From NCBI GenBank assembly GCA_963070105.1, contig OY718804.1, positions 5,541,317 to 5,605,316 on the forward strand: DNA of 64,000 nt, written 5' to 3'. The translations under genes and the position numbers were made by a program. This DNA is from Litomosoides sigmodontis. Its lineage: Eukaryota > Nematoda > Chromadorea > Rhabditida > Onchocercidae. Position 1 is the first letter of the stretch. The number at the start of each line of letters is the position of its first letter. Below the pieces are notes generated by a model. It did not search any database. It worked only from the letters and a program-made list of their open reading frames with translations, and had not been told where the DNA came from. Shown piece after piece: positions 9,871 to 23,800 of the stretch.

Positions 9871-12768
9871 AGTAACAATAACAGTAATAAATAATAATTG
9901 TAAAGGTAATGGCAGTAGGTAGGGAACAAAGACTATGGAGTCGTTAATTTAAGTGACGAATTATATTGAAGTTTTGTTTTTGAACTTTATTTCCGGAAGA
10001 TATATTCAATTTAAACAACGGGAAGAGAATGTAAGTTTGGAAAATGTAAGTAGATAACTGCGAAATATGTAAGGAACGCTTTTGAGGAATTTATTTCACC
10101 TGGAATTGGCTTTTTTGCTTAATATGTTCGAAAGCTGTTAAGCCTACAAATCTGTTAGAATTGCTAAATCAATTGCTAAATCTCTTCCCCGTAGTAAGTT
10201 CTTACCTATGACCTTCCTAAATCTCCTTTTACTTACATCGATTATACCTTCACAAATTCCTCCGCTTCATGGAGCTTCAAGATGTATATTTTCCTGTTTT
10301 AGCTAGGAATTCAAACTTTTGATTCTTCATTTATTATTGTTTGCAAAATGGTCTGAAATTCATTGTTCTTTGGAAAAAGAAAACAGTCTGATATTACAGT
10401 GTAAGTGGTACCCATCACATCGATCATCCTGATAGTAAATTATATGGAATTTGAAAGCAAACAGGTGGGAAAGGTAATACAAATTAAGTGAATCAAGAAA
10501 AAGGTTTCTATTATGTGTTATTGGACAGTGAGTATAATAATAATATCATTATTATTGTATAATTTCTTCGATGAAAATATTACAACTGAATCATTTAATC
10601 CAGCTTTTTCCATTGTCTCAACCATTTGCATTGACTCTGTTTTCGTACATGGTGTGTATTATGTTACTTAATGTTAATACTTTAACAACAGTGATGTTAC
10701 ATGTTGTGAATTTTAACAACAGTGTTTTTTATTGGATCCTGTTGCTGTCGCATATCATATCAAAAGTCATCTCATAATTACAGCAAATATTGCTACATTA
10801 CCACAAAAACTTGTGGTAATTTCCAAAGTAATCCTAGAGAGATCATTTCTCTTCAACACAAAGAAACTTTTTTTTGCTGCGTTCTACCAAAACAGAGCGC
10901 AGCGATTCTTATAGTGAAATCGTTCGATATTTTCAATTTTTTGCTCGTAAACAGAGTTGAAATACGTTAACAAGGACGTATGAAAAGTTGATATGGTGAA
11001 TCATATGCATTGTTACAAGTTATTTCAAAAAATAGTTAAAAAATTCGGGCTGCTGCAGCTATTTGCTTTGACACTATTATCACTGATAACATCATCTATG
11101 CGGATGAAGTAAAAGAAAAAATCATTTATGTTAATATAGCGAGTGAACGGCGCGTTATTTCTTTTCTTGTTCATACATCCACTTATGACAATTTAAGTTG
11201 ACTGTAGAAGTGTGGAAGAAATTTAAAATATGCTAACTCACTTCCTTCTATTATTATATTTATTTCACTTTTATGTAGTGAAACTTGTTTAGGGTTTGAA
11301 AAAAGAGGTTGAAAAATATCACCAAGTTGAGAAGTTAGAATTGTAAGGCCTAAAAAATGTAATATTTTCTCAAAAAATGTCGCCCGTAGCAACTTAATAT
11401 AGTTCAGATTAATCGGTGTAATGTGACACTATGATTGAAATATAAAGTGATAGATGCGGAAGGGAACAAAACGAGTGATGGATGAAACGGAAATAATTTC
11501 TCCTTCCTCACTAACTGAAAGTGAAAAATGATCGTGGAAGATAGCTGCTAGTATATGAGAAAGATGCTAGCTGGTCCCTCTCAGTTACTATACAACCCAA
11601 TGAGTTTCTAAAGCATCAGATCTGGCCAGTTTATCTCGCCATCATACTATTAATACTGCTCAAAGGGTTTAAATATTTTGTTTAATTAAGCTTATTTAAT
11701 CATACAACATTTCTAAGCTTATAAGTGTGAAATGTGATAGGAATTTACCGAACAAAATACGAGGAGACTTTCATTAATATGTACGTACTTTCGCGCAAAA
11801 CAGGAGAAGTTAGTTTTTTTCGATGTGAAAACGAAAAACTAAGATAGCTGTTGGTCACTGAACGTGATTCTTGGAGATCCGCTGCGCGAACAATTTATGG
11901 ATTGCGAAGTAAGCGAAATTCATTGTGAAGGATGGAAGGAATGGATGGATTTTCGCCGCCATAACCTGTAGGAAGGAGATGTGAGCGGTGGGCAGTTAGT
12001 GTGGAAGTGTTAGTCCGTCATTGAAAGGTCGCATCGTACCGCAGGAGGGAGAGAAGTAATTGTTATGGAGTAATGATTGTGTTTTATGCACTGTTTATCA
12101 AATATATTTGATGAATTACCCTTAAAAATGGAAAAAGGCGAAAACGAGAAAGGATTTATTGGTTGTTCCGGACGTACAGCAATTTCAACTCCAATTTATT
12201 CATTTGAATTGTCCACTCACTAGTCATCTATCTATTCGGGGCGAAACTTCATACCGTCATCGATTCTGTTACGTACAGAGAAATATTAGGGGCAGTATCT
12301 TTCATCCGCCTATCGGTCAATCACAACATCTTTGTATCGGTGGAAATTCACTTTCAGTTGAAGAATTTCCAACTCGACCTCTGTTCAAACACTTCAACGC
12401 TCTTATGTGAGTTTTCCCTCTTCTCTTTGCCTTCTTTTTCTATCAAATTTTGTTTTGTTTTTTTTTCTCACAATTATGGATTGCGCGTGCGAGAGAAAGA
12501 GACGAAGGAATGTCGCAAAAAATATTTCAGGCTTCATTCTAATCGCATAAGCGCATCGACTAACACTCAGATAGCCACACTTTCAAACGTTCTATACCCC
12601 AGTTATTTTATTTAAGGACAGTATTTTACATACATAGTCATATGGACAAATACCCCACAAGGAATCATCTTTGTGTGATTATTATAAATATTGATTGTTA
12701 TAAAATTTTATCGAACAATCGAATTTCCCTTTCATTTCTGGAGATGACATTCGGGGATGTGACCTCTG
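9871..12768. other. Intergenic region upstream of the lipase gene
   Basis: About 2.9 kb, AT-rich. I found no exon with homology. A stretch at 12128-12410 is open in two frames with fairly complex composition, but it lacks a full gene structure. No RNA gene is recognised. Confidence 0.45.
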
Positions 12769-15211
12769 ATGAGATTTTCTTATAGGCGTATTTGGATTTT
12801 GATATTGCACTTATTTTCATTGGTAAAAGGACAAAGTAGTCGAGGACGACCAAGTGGACCACTTACTGATGACTTCCAAAATTGGCTTGTAACAAATGGT
12901 TATGAAGGTTTAAATTTTGATCGGCCAGATATTGGTCCAAGTGGAAGCTATGGTGGTAGAAAGAAAAAAGGTCAAAAAGTGAGGAATTTTGTTCTGTATA
13001 TCTAACAAATGTAGCTAGCTTATACCTTAGCTTGAAAAGCATATCTGAACGAATAAGGAATTGCTCAAATGTTAAAGAAATGATTTTGAATAGAAAAAAC
13101 TAATCATCGATCATTCAGTCATACGTACTTTTTAAAATGTAAAAAAATTCCTCAATTTTGCCATGTTCAGAAAGAGATTGGGTCAGAGATAATAGTGAAG
13201 CATCCGGTCTTCTAATGAAACTATTTGCAGATATCACGGGAGCCAGTAATTTTTGTACACGGTAATGCCGATGCAGCACTGTACATACAACCACCTCTAG
13301 CAACCGGATGGTCACGATCAATTCAATATTTCTTGGAGCAGAATTATACTTCAGCCGAATTATACGCAACAACCTGGGGTGATACTTGGGCAGGTGGAAG
13401 TATTTTGACTACCTATAGTACCATGCATACTTGTGCCAATCTAATATACTTGAGGAAATTTCTCATTGCTGTACTGGATTACACTGGTGCATCAAAAGTT
13501 GATGTTATTGCACATTCTCTTGCCGTACCACTAATGAGGTAAATTTTATGGATTAATTTTTATAAATTTCACTGGTCATTTTACCAATGGAAATCTTGTG
13601 CAATAGCTTAGAATCGTTTATCAAATATGACTAAACGTTTCTAATTATTCGGACGGATAAATATTCTACAGAAGATTCACCAATTTCACTTTTCTTATAC
13701 TTGCAACTTTTCATCAACGCACATTCGCTCTATGCATCAAATGATTTTAGTTCGAGATAGAAGACTTCAGAAATATAAAATTGAAAAATAGATTCGAAAC
13801 TATCAATAATCTGGAACGCAGTTGATCTAGAGAACCTGTTCACAAAAAACTGACCAATGTGAAGTTATGTCCGGCGTACAATTGTGTAACTACGAAATAT
13901 CAGTGATTTCATGCGTCTACCAATATTTTATTTGGGTTTAGCAAAGATGTTTTCTGGAGTTCACCGATTTTTTGATTGATTGAGCAATAATTGTTTTTGT
14001 TAGAAAGAACTAAGCTCAAGAAATAGAGTGAGAAAAATTTCCATTTTTACTGGTACTAGAAAGGTTCGATCTTAAAATTACTCCCGGACAAACAGTTAAT
14101 GTTAATTAAGAATTACCTGGAACCTAAGATGATACTTTACAAAAATTTCATATAATTTAATGTAACTCGATCAACTAGATCTTAATTTGAACTAATAAAT
14201 TCTAAAAGTTTGAAATGTGGAAGGACATCTTAGGAAAGTTCTAAAAGGTGGCAACCTGATAGCAACTGATGGAAATTGCGTTCTTGGGAAACCTTTGGGT
14301 CATCGTATTGATACATTTTTGGGCATTTCTGGTGCTAATTATGGTCTTTGCGTCTGTCAACTGGCACAAACGATACCGGCGTGGTGCAATGCCTTAGATG
14401 GTTTGTATCCTGGATATACGTGTGAGGACCAGGTAAATCCTTCATTAATGCAAACTCATATTCATAAATTTTTCGATGCTTGAGCGACGTTACCCAAATT
14501 CCTGCAAGCTATTATTGAATGTACATTTCCAGCCAAAATGAACTACGCTTTCAGCAATGTTCTTTAAATTACAAAACATTAAGACCATGTCCTATGTCAG
14601 CTCCAACTAGCAAGACTTGAAAATTTGGAATTACCGATTTCAATGCCGATTAAACGTTTGCACCAAACAAAAGGCACTGATTGGTTGTATTGGCATGCAA
14701 CATTTTTTCACATATTCCCGTCGACTATCATAGGGGTTTCTAAATAAATAATCTGTGCAAATCTTAAACCGATTTTGCAGTTAATTTGTGCATACCCTGA
14801 CTCCGAATGCAAGCAAAAAAACTATTCCGCATTTCTGGAGAATTTAAATAACGATCCGAATCGGGAAGCTGATCATGTCTACGCTATGTGGTCCGACGGT
14901 AACGGTTTATTGTCTGCAACCGGAAACTGCGAAATTAATAGTCTAATCTATAGAATAAATTTAAGACACCGTAACCCCGAAAGTAGCGTGATGAAATAAA
15001 GGACATAAAAAAATATACAGAAATGCAGGAAAGTACAACCTTTTTTTTAGTAGATGAAGTGTTACTATTTCGAGGGATGACTTGGGGCAAACCGACCAGT
15101 CGTATACCGGGAATGAATGGTCGTTGGGTATCCGACAGAAATGGTCACATGGCAATGAAAGATCTAACGGAATTAAGACAGTATGAAGCAGTTGTACATC
15201 ATTCCATTTAA
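12769..15211 (+). CDS. Secreted lipase of the nematode lips / Lipase_2 (EstA-EstB-like) family
   Basis: Five exons in phase: 12769-12978, 13231-13538, 14234-14432, 14781-14898, 15051-15211; 331 residues. The N-terminus (MRFSYRRIWILILHLFSLVKGQ) is a signal peptide. The alpha/beta-hydrolase core shows the oxyanion strand VIFVHGNAD, the nucleophile elbow VIAHSLAVPL with Ser166, an acid in WSDVDEV (probably Asp280) and His311 in NGHMAMKD. The order and spacing match the C. elegans lips proteins (for example GKPTSRIPG near the end). These enzymes hydrolyse ester lipids outside the cell or in the gut lumen; the substrate is unknown. Odd point: the elbow reads AHSLA, where the family usually has AHSMG, so the glycine two residues after Ser is Ala. 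The last intron, starting at 14899, is needed to reach the conserved C-terminus; reading through it stops at 14999. The 3' end converges on cct-6. Confidence 0.88.
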
Positions 15212-15539
15212 CTTATTTCACATTTTCTTGCTTTGTTAAAATTAAATATATAACGAAATGCGCCATTGACTGCAGACATTTATTGAAGCTTCACGGCCCA
15301 TTTTTTTGGCAGAAACATTAATTACTTGCATTGATACAATTGTTCAGTTATCCTTTATGGAGACTCGAGTAGTAAAAGCGATGAAATGCAAAACAATGCA
15401 AAACAAATGGGAAACTTACCCCAAAAATTTCGCCTAAGGACAAGAAATTGGGTCAATTTATATCGGAATTAAATTTAACAATGGAACGGATAAACAATAA
15501 AGAAAGCGAAATATTTCATGATCAACGAACATTTTCCAT
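15212..15539. other. Short convergent intergenic region (lipase / cct-6)
   Basis: 328 bases between the stop of the plus-strand lipase and the stop of minus-strand cct-6. It presumably holds both 3' UTRs. Nothing else is seen. Confidence 0.6.
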
Positions 15540-18500
15540 TCATTTACCGCCTTTCAAGTTTGTCATCCCAGCACGCATTACTTCATCAACATGAAGCAAA
15601 TTGCATGCGATAACACAAGCCGATGCTAGACTATTTTGCTTGACGACGACGTTATCCCAAATACCCTAAAAATAAGCGTATTCAGTTTTAGTGAAACCTC
15701 ACACAAAATCTTAACTGACGACATTCTAATCCTACGCAACAGCTATGCGATTTCCCAAATAAATTGAAATACTGAAACTCAACACAAGGATGCCGCCGTC
15801 CTGCAACTTGAAACATGTAGGAAGCAATTTAAGATGACAGCATTACACAAGTTATTAAAAAAAATTATTCAGCTGGACCTATGCAGATACTCAAAACATC
15901 TCCGCCTTGTATATGAGATCATGCATAACCAAATAAACTTGAAAACTAGAACTCCCAATCATAAAAAGTCATTGTTACCTGAGGATTGCACGGTTCGCCA
16001 GACGTGATGTCCAAACCAATGGGCATTTTACCCTTGCAAGCAATCCGCTCCTCTATTAGCTTCACTATTGTTTCTTGTGCATCGAATCCTGCATTCGTTG
16101 CTAGTGTCTTTGGAACTATTAACAGTGCATCTGCATACGCCTAAAACATTGAAACAATGTTGATAGTAACTTTGCCTATTTAAAGTTCGTCAGCATGGAA
16201 CACATCCTTTTTTGGTGAGACATTTTATAATACACATTGGACAAAATCTTAACTCTACTCACCTGCACTCCCAACTTTGCTCGGCCTTTCACTTTGTCAA
16301 TTTCATTCTTCAACATGCAATGTGCACCAATTTCAAAAGCACCAGCTCCTGGTACAACTGCTTCTAAAGTAAGAACACATGACACATTTACTGCATTTAC
16401 AATGGTAAAGCTAAAATAAACTAAATTACATATAGATAAAACAAGTCCCACTATGAATTTAAAATGAAAATGGTTCGACGGCCCAAGGAAATGTGTTTTT
16501 TCACGACACTTCTATAAACAGCACATATTCTTCAACGAATCAACGACGACATTGTCAAATTATACTTTTAATCTACTAAATGTTATGTTTCCAAGATTAT
16601 TAATGTAAACGAAGTGAAGGTAGAGCAACAAATACATTTTCCAACATTTTTGCAAGAACTTACGATCACTGCAGGTATTGAAAACCGCTCTAATGCCATC
16701 ATGAAGAGCATCTTTAATTTGTATAATTGTATGTTTGTTGGGTCCTTTTAACAAAATCGTTACTGATTTCGGATCTTTGCAGTCTTCAATAAAAGTGTAC
16801 TTGTCCTCGCCCTGTAGATAATCAATATATTTAAAAAAATAATATAAAATTTAGTAATTCTCATAATTTCATATGCATCTTCGCAAAACTGTATATTTAT
16901 CCTGATTCTTGAAAAGACATGGAAAATGGAAAATGCGACAGTTCACAATAAATAAAGCAATCACGACAAGTTTAAAACCATAAGCGCTGAAAATCGTTAA
17001 CAGTAGTAAAGACGAAGAAGAAACTATGGGAGAATACAGTGTAAGAACATTTAGTTATTTTGAATGATAAATATACTTTAACTTTCAGCTCTTTCTAAAA
17101 CATTAGAACTGTTATAATTCTTTAAATTAACCAAATATTATAATGTGCTTCAAATTATTCAAATCAATCGACATAAATTCTTGAATGTTGCCGATATTTC
17201 TAATATCCTAAACTTACTAAAACATGCTCATAAACTGTGCCAGCATGTCCAAGCACATTCGGTGTAAGATCATCAACTGAATTCACTGCTTCACCCCCAA
17301 CCGCTAATTGCAGTCGCTCCATATTACGTCGCTTTGCTCGCCGTAACGCCAAAATACCATTTCTCGCTAGCAAATCTAATGATGGTGGATCAATACCCTA
17401 TAATTTTGTGTATTTCAGTTATACTTGCTTCTGTGGAATGTATTTCCAGTCTTTGAAATTTTGCAAGGGCAATTTTTTCCACATTAAATAAATTCCAGAA
17501 GCCACGTATTCTACAAAAAACTTTTGGTTGATTACCACAAAAACAAAAAAAGGAACCTTTTGGTTAATTACCACAAAGCCACGTTTTTTTCCATCAGCCT
17601 TTTCTGCCTCATCGCACACTTTCTTTTTCAGATCAACAATTTTCTGGACTCTCCGCATAATAAACTCTCTTTCAGCAGCAACAAGTTTTTCTCGTTCAGA
17701 TGCTGACTTGTAGAAGAAGCCCGAATTCACTTCGCTGAAAATTAATTTTCCGAATTTAGAAACCCTTCGTTTCATGTACAATGATCCATTTGCGCGTGGA
17801 CAGATATTACAAGGAGTATGCTTATGTAATAAAGATTAAAAAAGAATTTAGCAAAAAAAAATTATCTCGCACCTTTTCAATCCACTGAAACTCAGCACCA
17901 CATATATTTTTGCACATTTAGTACACACCGGGAGATGTTACTGATTAACACAATAGAAGAGTGCATTAAGTAAAATAAGGTCTGAGAAACGAAGAAAGTA
18001 GGAAATTTGAAATTATACGTTTTTTCATATTCCAACGAAACATTGCATGTTAAAATGAAAGCATTCTTAAGACTTTTTGGCATGTCAGGATGTCGAGCGC
18101 CGTGATCCAAGACTAATCCACGTATCAGTTTAGTATCCATGTCGCTTTCATGTTGCATCTCCTGGAAACCAGAACTCACTTGATTTCATTTCGTTATCAT
18201 GTCTTCACCAAAAATATTATAAGCAAATATGGTTGCTTACATCGGTGTGTCTCATATAACGTCTACACGTTAAAGGCAGTAAAGTCTTAAACTTGAGCTA
18301 AATAACAAAAATAATAAATCCATCTTTCCAATGATATGTAACTTCAAATAAATCATTCCAATAAATTCATTTTTGTCACCTTGAAACTCATACCTGCATT
18401 TCAATCATATGCAAATCCGGATGTAAATCATTTCCAATTCGTATCGCTAACACAGCATCGACAACACAATCCGTTATGTGATCAGCTAACTTCTGATTAA

Positions 18501-19703
18501 GCTTTGTTCGTAGTGAAGTCCGCGCAACCTACATAAAAATTAATGCTAGTTCTTGTTATATTACATATTTTTGTTATATATATTACACAATTAGACTTGA
18601 ACGTCATCCCTCACCAAATCTAATAAATAAAACGTATTTCTTACGTCCACGACCACGATATTATCTCTAAAACCTTCCCCAAAGAATATGAGACAATAGT
18701 TAACTAGCAAATGAAATCAGACCTAATTGAAGGCCAATTTCATCTTCTAGTCTGAAAGCTAAAGATCGCAAAATCATTTTTTGCAGTCGCTTTTTAGTAG
18801 AAGCTGTGATAAATTATCAACGAAATGGAATAAGATCCCATTCACTTTTCGGAACATTGAAAATGTACTTTTATAGAAAACACAAATCAGGATATCATAT
18901 TTATTAATAAGTACCTCGACCAGCAGTTCACGGTCGACTTTTGGTTTTTGTTTGAAACTCTCCAGGAATTCAAGAGTTTTTGCACTCGCATATTCGAAGC
19001 CTTCCGTAACTAGTCTTGGGTGAACACCCTAAAATATATGGTGTTAAAATGCTGATATGGTGCAAAAAAACAATTCCAAAAGAATAAATAAAAATCTTGC
19101 AACAACGACTTTTACACATACTTCAGAAATATGAAGATCAGCCTGTTTGAGGAGTTCTCCTATAAAAAGAACAGTAGAAGTGGTGCCGTCACCAGTTACA
19201 TCATCTTGAGCGGTTGTTGCTTTTGCAATCATCGCAGCTGTTGGGTGTTGAATTTGCTATAAGCAGATATTTGAACAAAAATTTACAACCTTTTTATGCC
19301 AAAGTATTTTCACCCTGTCCATCAAGACTACAATTTGAGGTAAGATCAGCTAACCATTTCATGCAGCAATACATTACCATCCTTGGTCAATTTGATATCA
19401 CCTGCACCAGACACAAGCCTACAAAACGAGAAATAACTACCCTTGAAAGCAATTATAATCATCGACTAGAATTATAATCAGATCATAAGCATGATCAAAC
19501 ATCAAACCCTAGCTTTTTGTTCGCCTGTTTTATTAACGTTTCTTTTCTAAAATAAACCAAGCTGACATTTTCATTGTCCCCTTGGGTCCAAGATTGGTGC
19601 GCATCACTTCCATAAGTCCTTTTGCCCCACTAACATTTAATTCTAATGCTGCCGCATGACGAGCCAGTTCGGCTTTAGGATTCAAGCAAAGAATCGATGC
19701 CAT
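15540..19703 (-). CDS. cct-6: T-complex chaperonin subunit CCT6 (TCP-1 zeta)
   Basis: Twelve exons in phase on the minus strand: 19703-19567, 19418-19355, 19256-19122, 19028-18915, 18528-18394, 18161-18019, 17734-17557, 17397-17218, 16811-16664, 16363-16263, 16140-15979, 15665-15540; 540 residues (human CCT6A is 531). It begins [20 protein letters not shown] and shows the chaperonin signatures [12 protein letters not shown], the ATP-binding GDGTT (residues 89-93), [54 protein letters not shown] and the C-terminal GIWDNVVVK. The match to the zeta subunit holds along the whole length. CCT is a double ring of eight related subunits in the cytosol that folds actin, tubulin and other proteins using ATP. 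An acceptor at 19717-19718, 13 bases before the ATG, may be a trans-splice site. A 21-bp copy of the end of exon 7 sits in the next intron. Confidence 0.97.
17521..17577 (-). repeat. Duplicated exon 7 end inside cct-6 intron 7
   Basis: The 21 bases at 17557-17577 (coding for VVINQK at the end of exon 7) recur at 17521-17541 with one mismatch. On the coding strand the intron copy is in frame with the exon, 36 bases downstream. It is followed by TTTTTT rather than GT, so it has no donor of its own. Confidence 0.85.
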
Positions 19704-20857
19704 ATTTTACGTCTACCTAAAATCGTATGCAAATTATTTTTCAGCATGTGAAAAAGTGGTGAGTTACATACCGGCAAGAATACGGAGCACTGAATAGTAT
19801 ACTGTGCCGAACAAGGCGTCAATCCACTAAACCATCAACGCAAACAGTTGCTACACATGCAATTAAGAAATCATAAGGAACTGTATAAGAAAGTGATATG
19901 TACCTAAGTAGAGAAATGATGAAAAATAATTACGTAAGAAAGATTAATGCTAAGCGTCAATGCGGACATTATTGCGTTCCTAATCTGGGAAACACACAAG
20001 TTTAACACACAAGTGTCCCCAAGTATATTAACGTTTATAGGTCTCAAGTGAAGCACAGACACGACCTTATGCGAAAATCCCTTCTACGCCGCACTTGCAC
20101 CTATCCTACGCTACCGACGTGAAAAGCCGCCCCAACTGGAGCAGGGAGATGGTCACTGGTTGTGTGGTATGCAACTCTATGCAACTGATGTGAAATTGTG
20201 TATGAGAGGTGCGGGAGTGGCAATAATTCGATCCGATCGGAATTGGTTTGCGCTTGAATAAATGAGAGGTGTTGGCATAGCATGGTGAGCAAAGAGAAGA
20301 TCAAGATTTTAAGTGTGTCAGTTGTAGAAATAAATGCACTTACTCTATTCACTTCTTGTACATCTGAATTCTCGATCTTATATTTATTACATTTACCATT
20401 TTCAAATTACTTTTATAGTGAATAATGAAAATTGTAGCGGGAAGATGTGAATTTCAGATAAAATTAGGCGGGTGCGAAATAATTATCTTATTGGCTCACT
20501 TTGTCTTATGTAGAAGTCGCTTTACGTCTAATTTTATTAGTTTATAATGAGGGATGAGTATTAAAGCCAGAAACGAAGTTTGTTTCACTAAATATTTTAC
20601 TATTTTATGTCTCAATTGCTTATATCATACGCCTGTCATACAGCATGCGGATTACGGAGAACATCAATTATTAAAAATTTAAGAGAAATCACTTCCTGCT
20701 GAGAGATAAGGAAGGAAGATATTTACATATTGAGAGAGATTTAAAGCACGTTTGGTTGGAGTGCGAACTGTATTGATGTCGAATGGTGCCTGGTTTTGGC
20801 ATCTTATTTCCAGAATATTCGTTTTTGATTACTAGTAATAATGAAATCCCAGGTGCA
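19704..20857. other. Divergent region between cct-6 and the S9C peptidase
   Basis: About 1.15 kb with candidate trans-splice acceptors at both ends (19717-19718 minus; 20851-20852 plus, ATCCCAG, six bases before the peptidase start). It likely holds both promoters. No coding segment is supported. Confidence 0.5.
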
Positions 20858-23800
20858 ATGAGTGGTTCAAAGAAAGCCACAGGCGAATATGGAAGTTGGT
20901 GGAGTTCTATCGACACAAGTATTTTGAGTAGTGGAAATTGTAAAATGATTTCTGAACTACAGTGCGGTGAAAGTAAATTTTTATTGTTATCACTGAGGAT
21001 TATTCTTTAGTTGTTTTACTAATATTGCTGACTACTCCAATATAGTTTTAGTTTTAAAAATTTATAATATTTCTGTCATATTTATCGGTTGACTTTTTTC
21101 TATTATTGTTGATGTTTCGTCCTAACCATAAACAAATTCCAAAAAACTTTTCTCAAATGCGTATCATTTTAGACTCAGTGTTTTGGGTGGAAGCACAGTT
21201 TCCCACTGGCCGACGAGCACTGTTTCAGGCAAAAAAAGACGAAGATCAAATAATTGAATGGACTTCACGACATATTAGCGTAAGGAATACAGGTGTATAT
21301 TTACTTATTGTTTAAAAAAATTCTGTAGCCTTATGGCATAAATGTTTTTTTGAGAAAATTCAGCAGGAAAAGTATTACTGATTGTTGGAAAGTGGGGCCA
21401 TATGCAAAGCTGTTTGAAAAAAGGATGTTTAAATCCATAATCTAGTCCTTGTTTAACTTCAGTGCATGAGTACGGTGGCGGATCGTTTATTATTGTCGAT
21501 GATACGCCTTATTATATTACCGTGGATGGCATATTTAAGCAAGTATCCGCAAGTAGTGAACCCGAGCTGATTGTTGTTGGTGATCGTTTACACCGCTACG
21601 CAGATCTGTGTTATCACAAGGTAATTTATTTAAATATGTTGAAGAAATAGTACTTAATGATATTTTAATATGGCTAGCCTGTCCTGTATCAGTACCTAAT
21701 GCTGGTGTAATTTTGCAGCTACATAGAGGTTTATATCGCGCAGAAAAAGATTTTTATAACTAAATAATTAGTAATAAATTTCAGGGTATCTTGTTTGCTG
21801 TTTATGAGGTGCATTCTGGAAACGAGGTGGAAAACATGATCATACGAATTGAAAAGGGTTCTATTCAGCCTATTGTAAGTAACATTTAATTTGTAGTTTA
21901 CCAACTTGAATTCATTTAGCTCTAGGGAAAATCCTATTTTGAAACTGAAACTATAAAATAATTTGTAATGCATAACACTGAAATATATTTAGGCTACTGG
22001 TGCAGACTTTTATGCGTTTCCTCGCGTAAGTCCTGATGGACAGTGGCTCACGTGGATGGAGTGGAATTTTCCAAATATGGTGTGAAATTGTTTGGGTTGA
22101 AAATTATACTAAAATCTTTCGTCTTTTAGCGCATTACGCGTTATTTTATATACCACTGATATGTACGAAACCTCCATAAAAGCATCTCAAGATAACTGTT
22201 AATTTCAAAAATTATAAAAAATTATGAGAATTGTATATTACGCGTATACGCAAACTAGGAGGGATTTAGTAATTCATGTTTCACAGCCATGGGACGAGAC
22301 AACAGTTGTTATTTCTTCAATTAATGAAAACGGTGGTACCAATGAAGTTTGCCGAATTTCGCGTGAAGGTGTTAATTATCATAGTCCGGAGTGGAGTTCA
22401 GCTGGCAGTTTATATTTGATTTCCGATCATACAAATTGGTGGAATGTATACGAGGTTTTTTCCAACTTTAACTGTATTAAAGTGACGACCTTTGTAAAGA
22501 AATACATGTAACACTCTCAAAAAAAGTGGTCTTCGGACTAATACTTTAACCCCGTTCAATCAAGTTAATTCTAAATTAAGCGTTGAGAATTGCTTAATTT
22601 AGAATACAGTGTCGTATTTTATAGGTCAACTTAAGTGAACGTAAGTTGGGCCAAAACATATTTCCAGTTGATGCTGAAATTGGTGCTCCGCTTTGGCAGT
22701 TTGCTGAGAGGCATTTTGCTGCAAATAAAAGGGGTATTTCCAGTCGCATTTTTTAATGAAATGTTAATCTGTTTTACATCAATATTTTTCCAAACGCGAT
22801 AATTACACGAGCAACTTCTGCATTGTCAGGTCGAAGGTATTCTACGCGTTATTCACATTTTTTATATTAGAGTAGTAGATTGTTCTATACGTTAGCTATG
22901 TTATAGGTATTTTGATGAATGTTTCTGGAAAATTGGTGTATAAGCAGTGGAACAAAGAAGTGAAAGAGATTGATTGCTCGTGTTACACTAGTTTCAAATA
23001 CCTCGCTCTAGATGAAAGTAATACTGCATATGCTATTGCCTCAGGTCCGACCAAATCGTCGTCAGTAATCAAAATTCAGCTCGATACAGAACAGGTCAGT
23101 GTTCGTCAAAACACAGCTGCACTGTTGTATTCTATGAATGGTGTAACGCTTTCCCCGAATGATTTTTTCTCTTATACTGTGAGGTATTTCTGTTTTTTTA
23201 GTCATCTTTTTAAGGATTACTTAGTTCATGTACAAGTCATATACAAAAAATGGGCATAAAACTTTTTTGCTTTGGACAAAGAATTATTGCTTGTGAAGTT
23301 TCATGAGCGGTTCTAGTGAGAAATTAATAAATTATTTTTTTCTAGCATTTTTTTTCTATAAATATTGTACAGGTAGTTGTGCTTCGAGAATCACGATCTT
23401 CCTCTGATATTGAGAAGTATGATATTTCAATGCCAGAATCGATATCTTTTCAGTCAGATGGTATCAATGTGCAAGCCTGGTTTTATCCACCATTTGTAAA
23501 ATTTTTTATTAGATAACATATTTTTTTAATTAAAATCGTTTAAAAGATTCATACTTTTGAGAAGCCTATAAATTTGGGTTATAGATGGAAAGTTGCAACT
23601 GTTTGTAATATTTCATATCTGTCCTTCAGAGAACAAGAATTTATAGAGATCTTTTGATTTTGCATTTTTTTTTGGAATTCGTTTTGTAGCTGTAAAGAGC
23701 TGTAAAAATATTATGGCGTATTCTGTTTAAATAAATACCAGTTTTGATGGCGAATTGTTTGTTGTTTGCATAAGCAATTTTCTGGATTTTAAAACTAATT

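Noticed and set aside
14900..14999. Reading through to a stop at 14999 as the lipase C-terminus
   Set aside because: It would lose the conserved acid and His segment; splicing at 14899 to 15051 restores the family C-terminus in phase.
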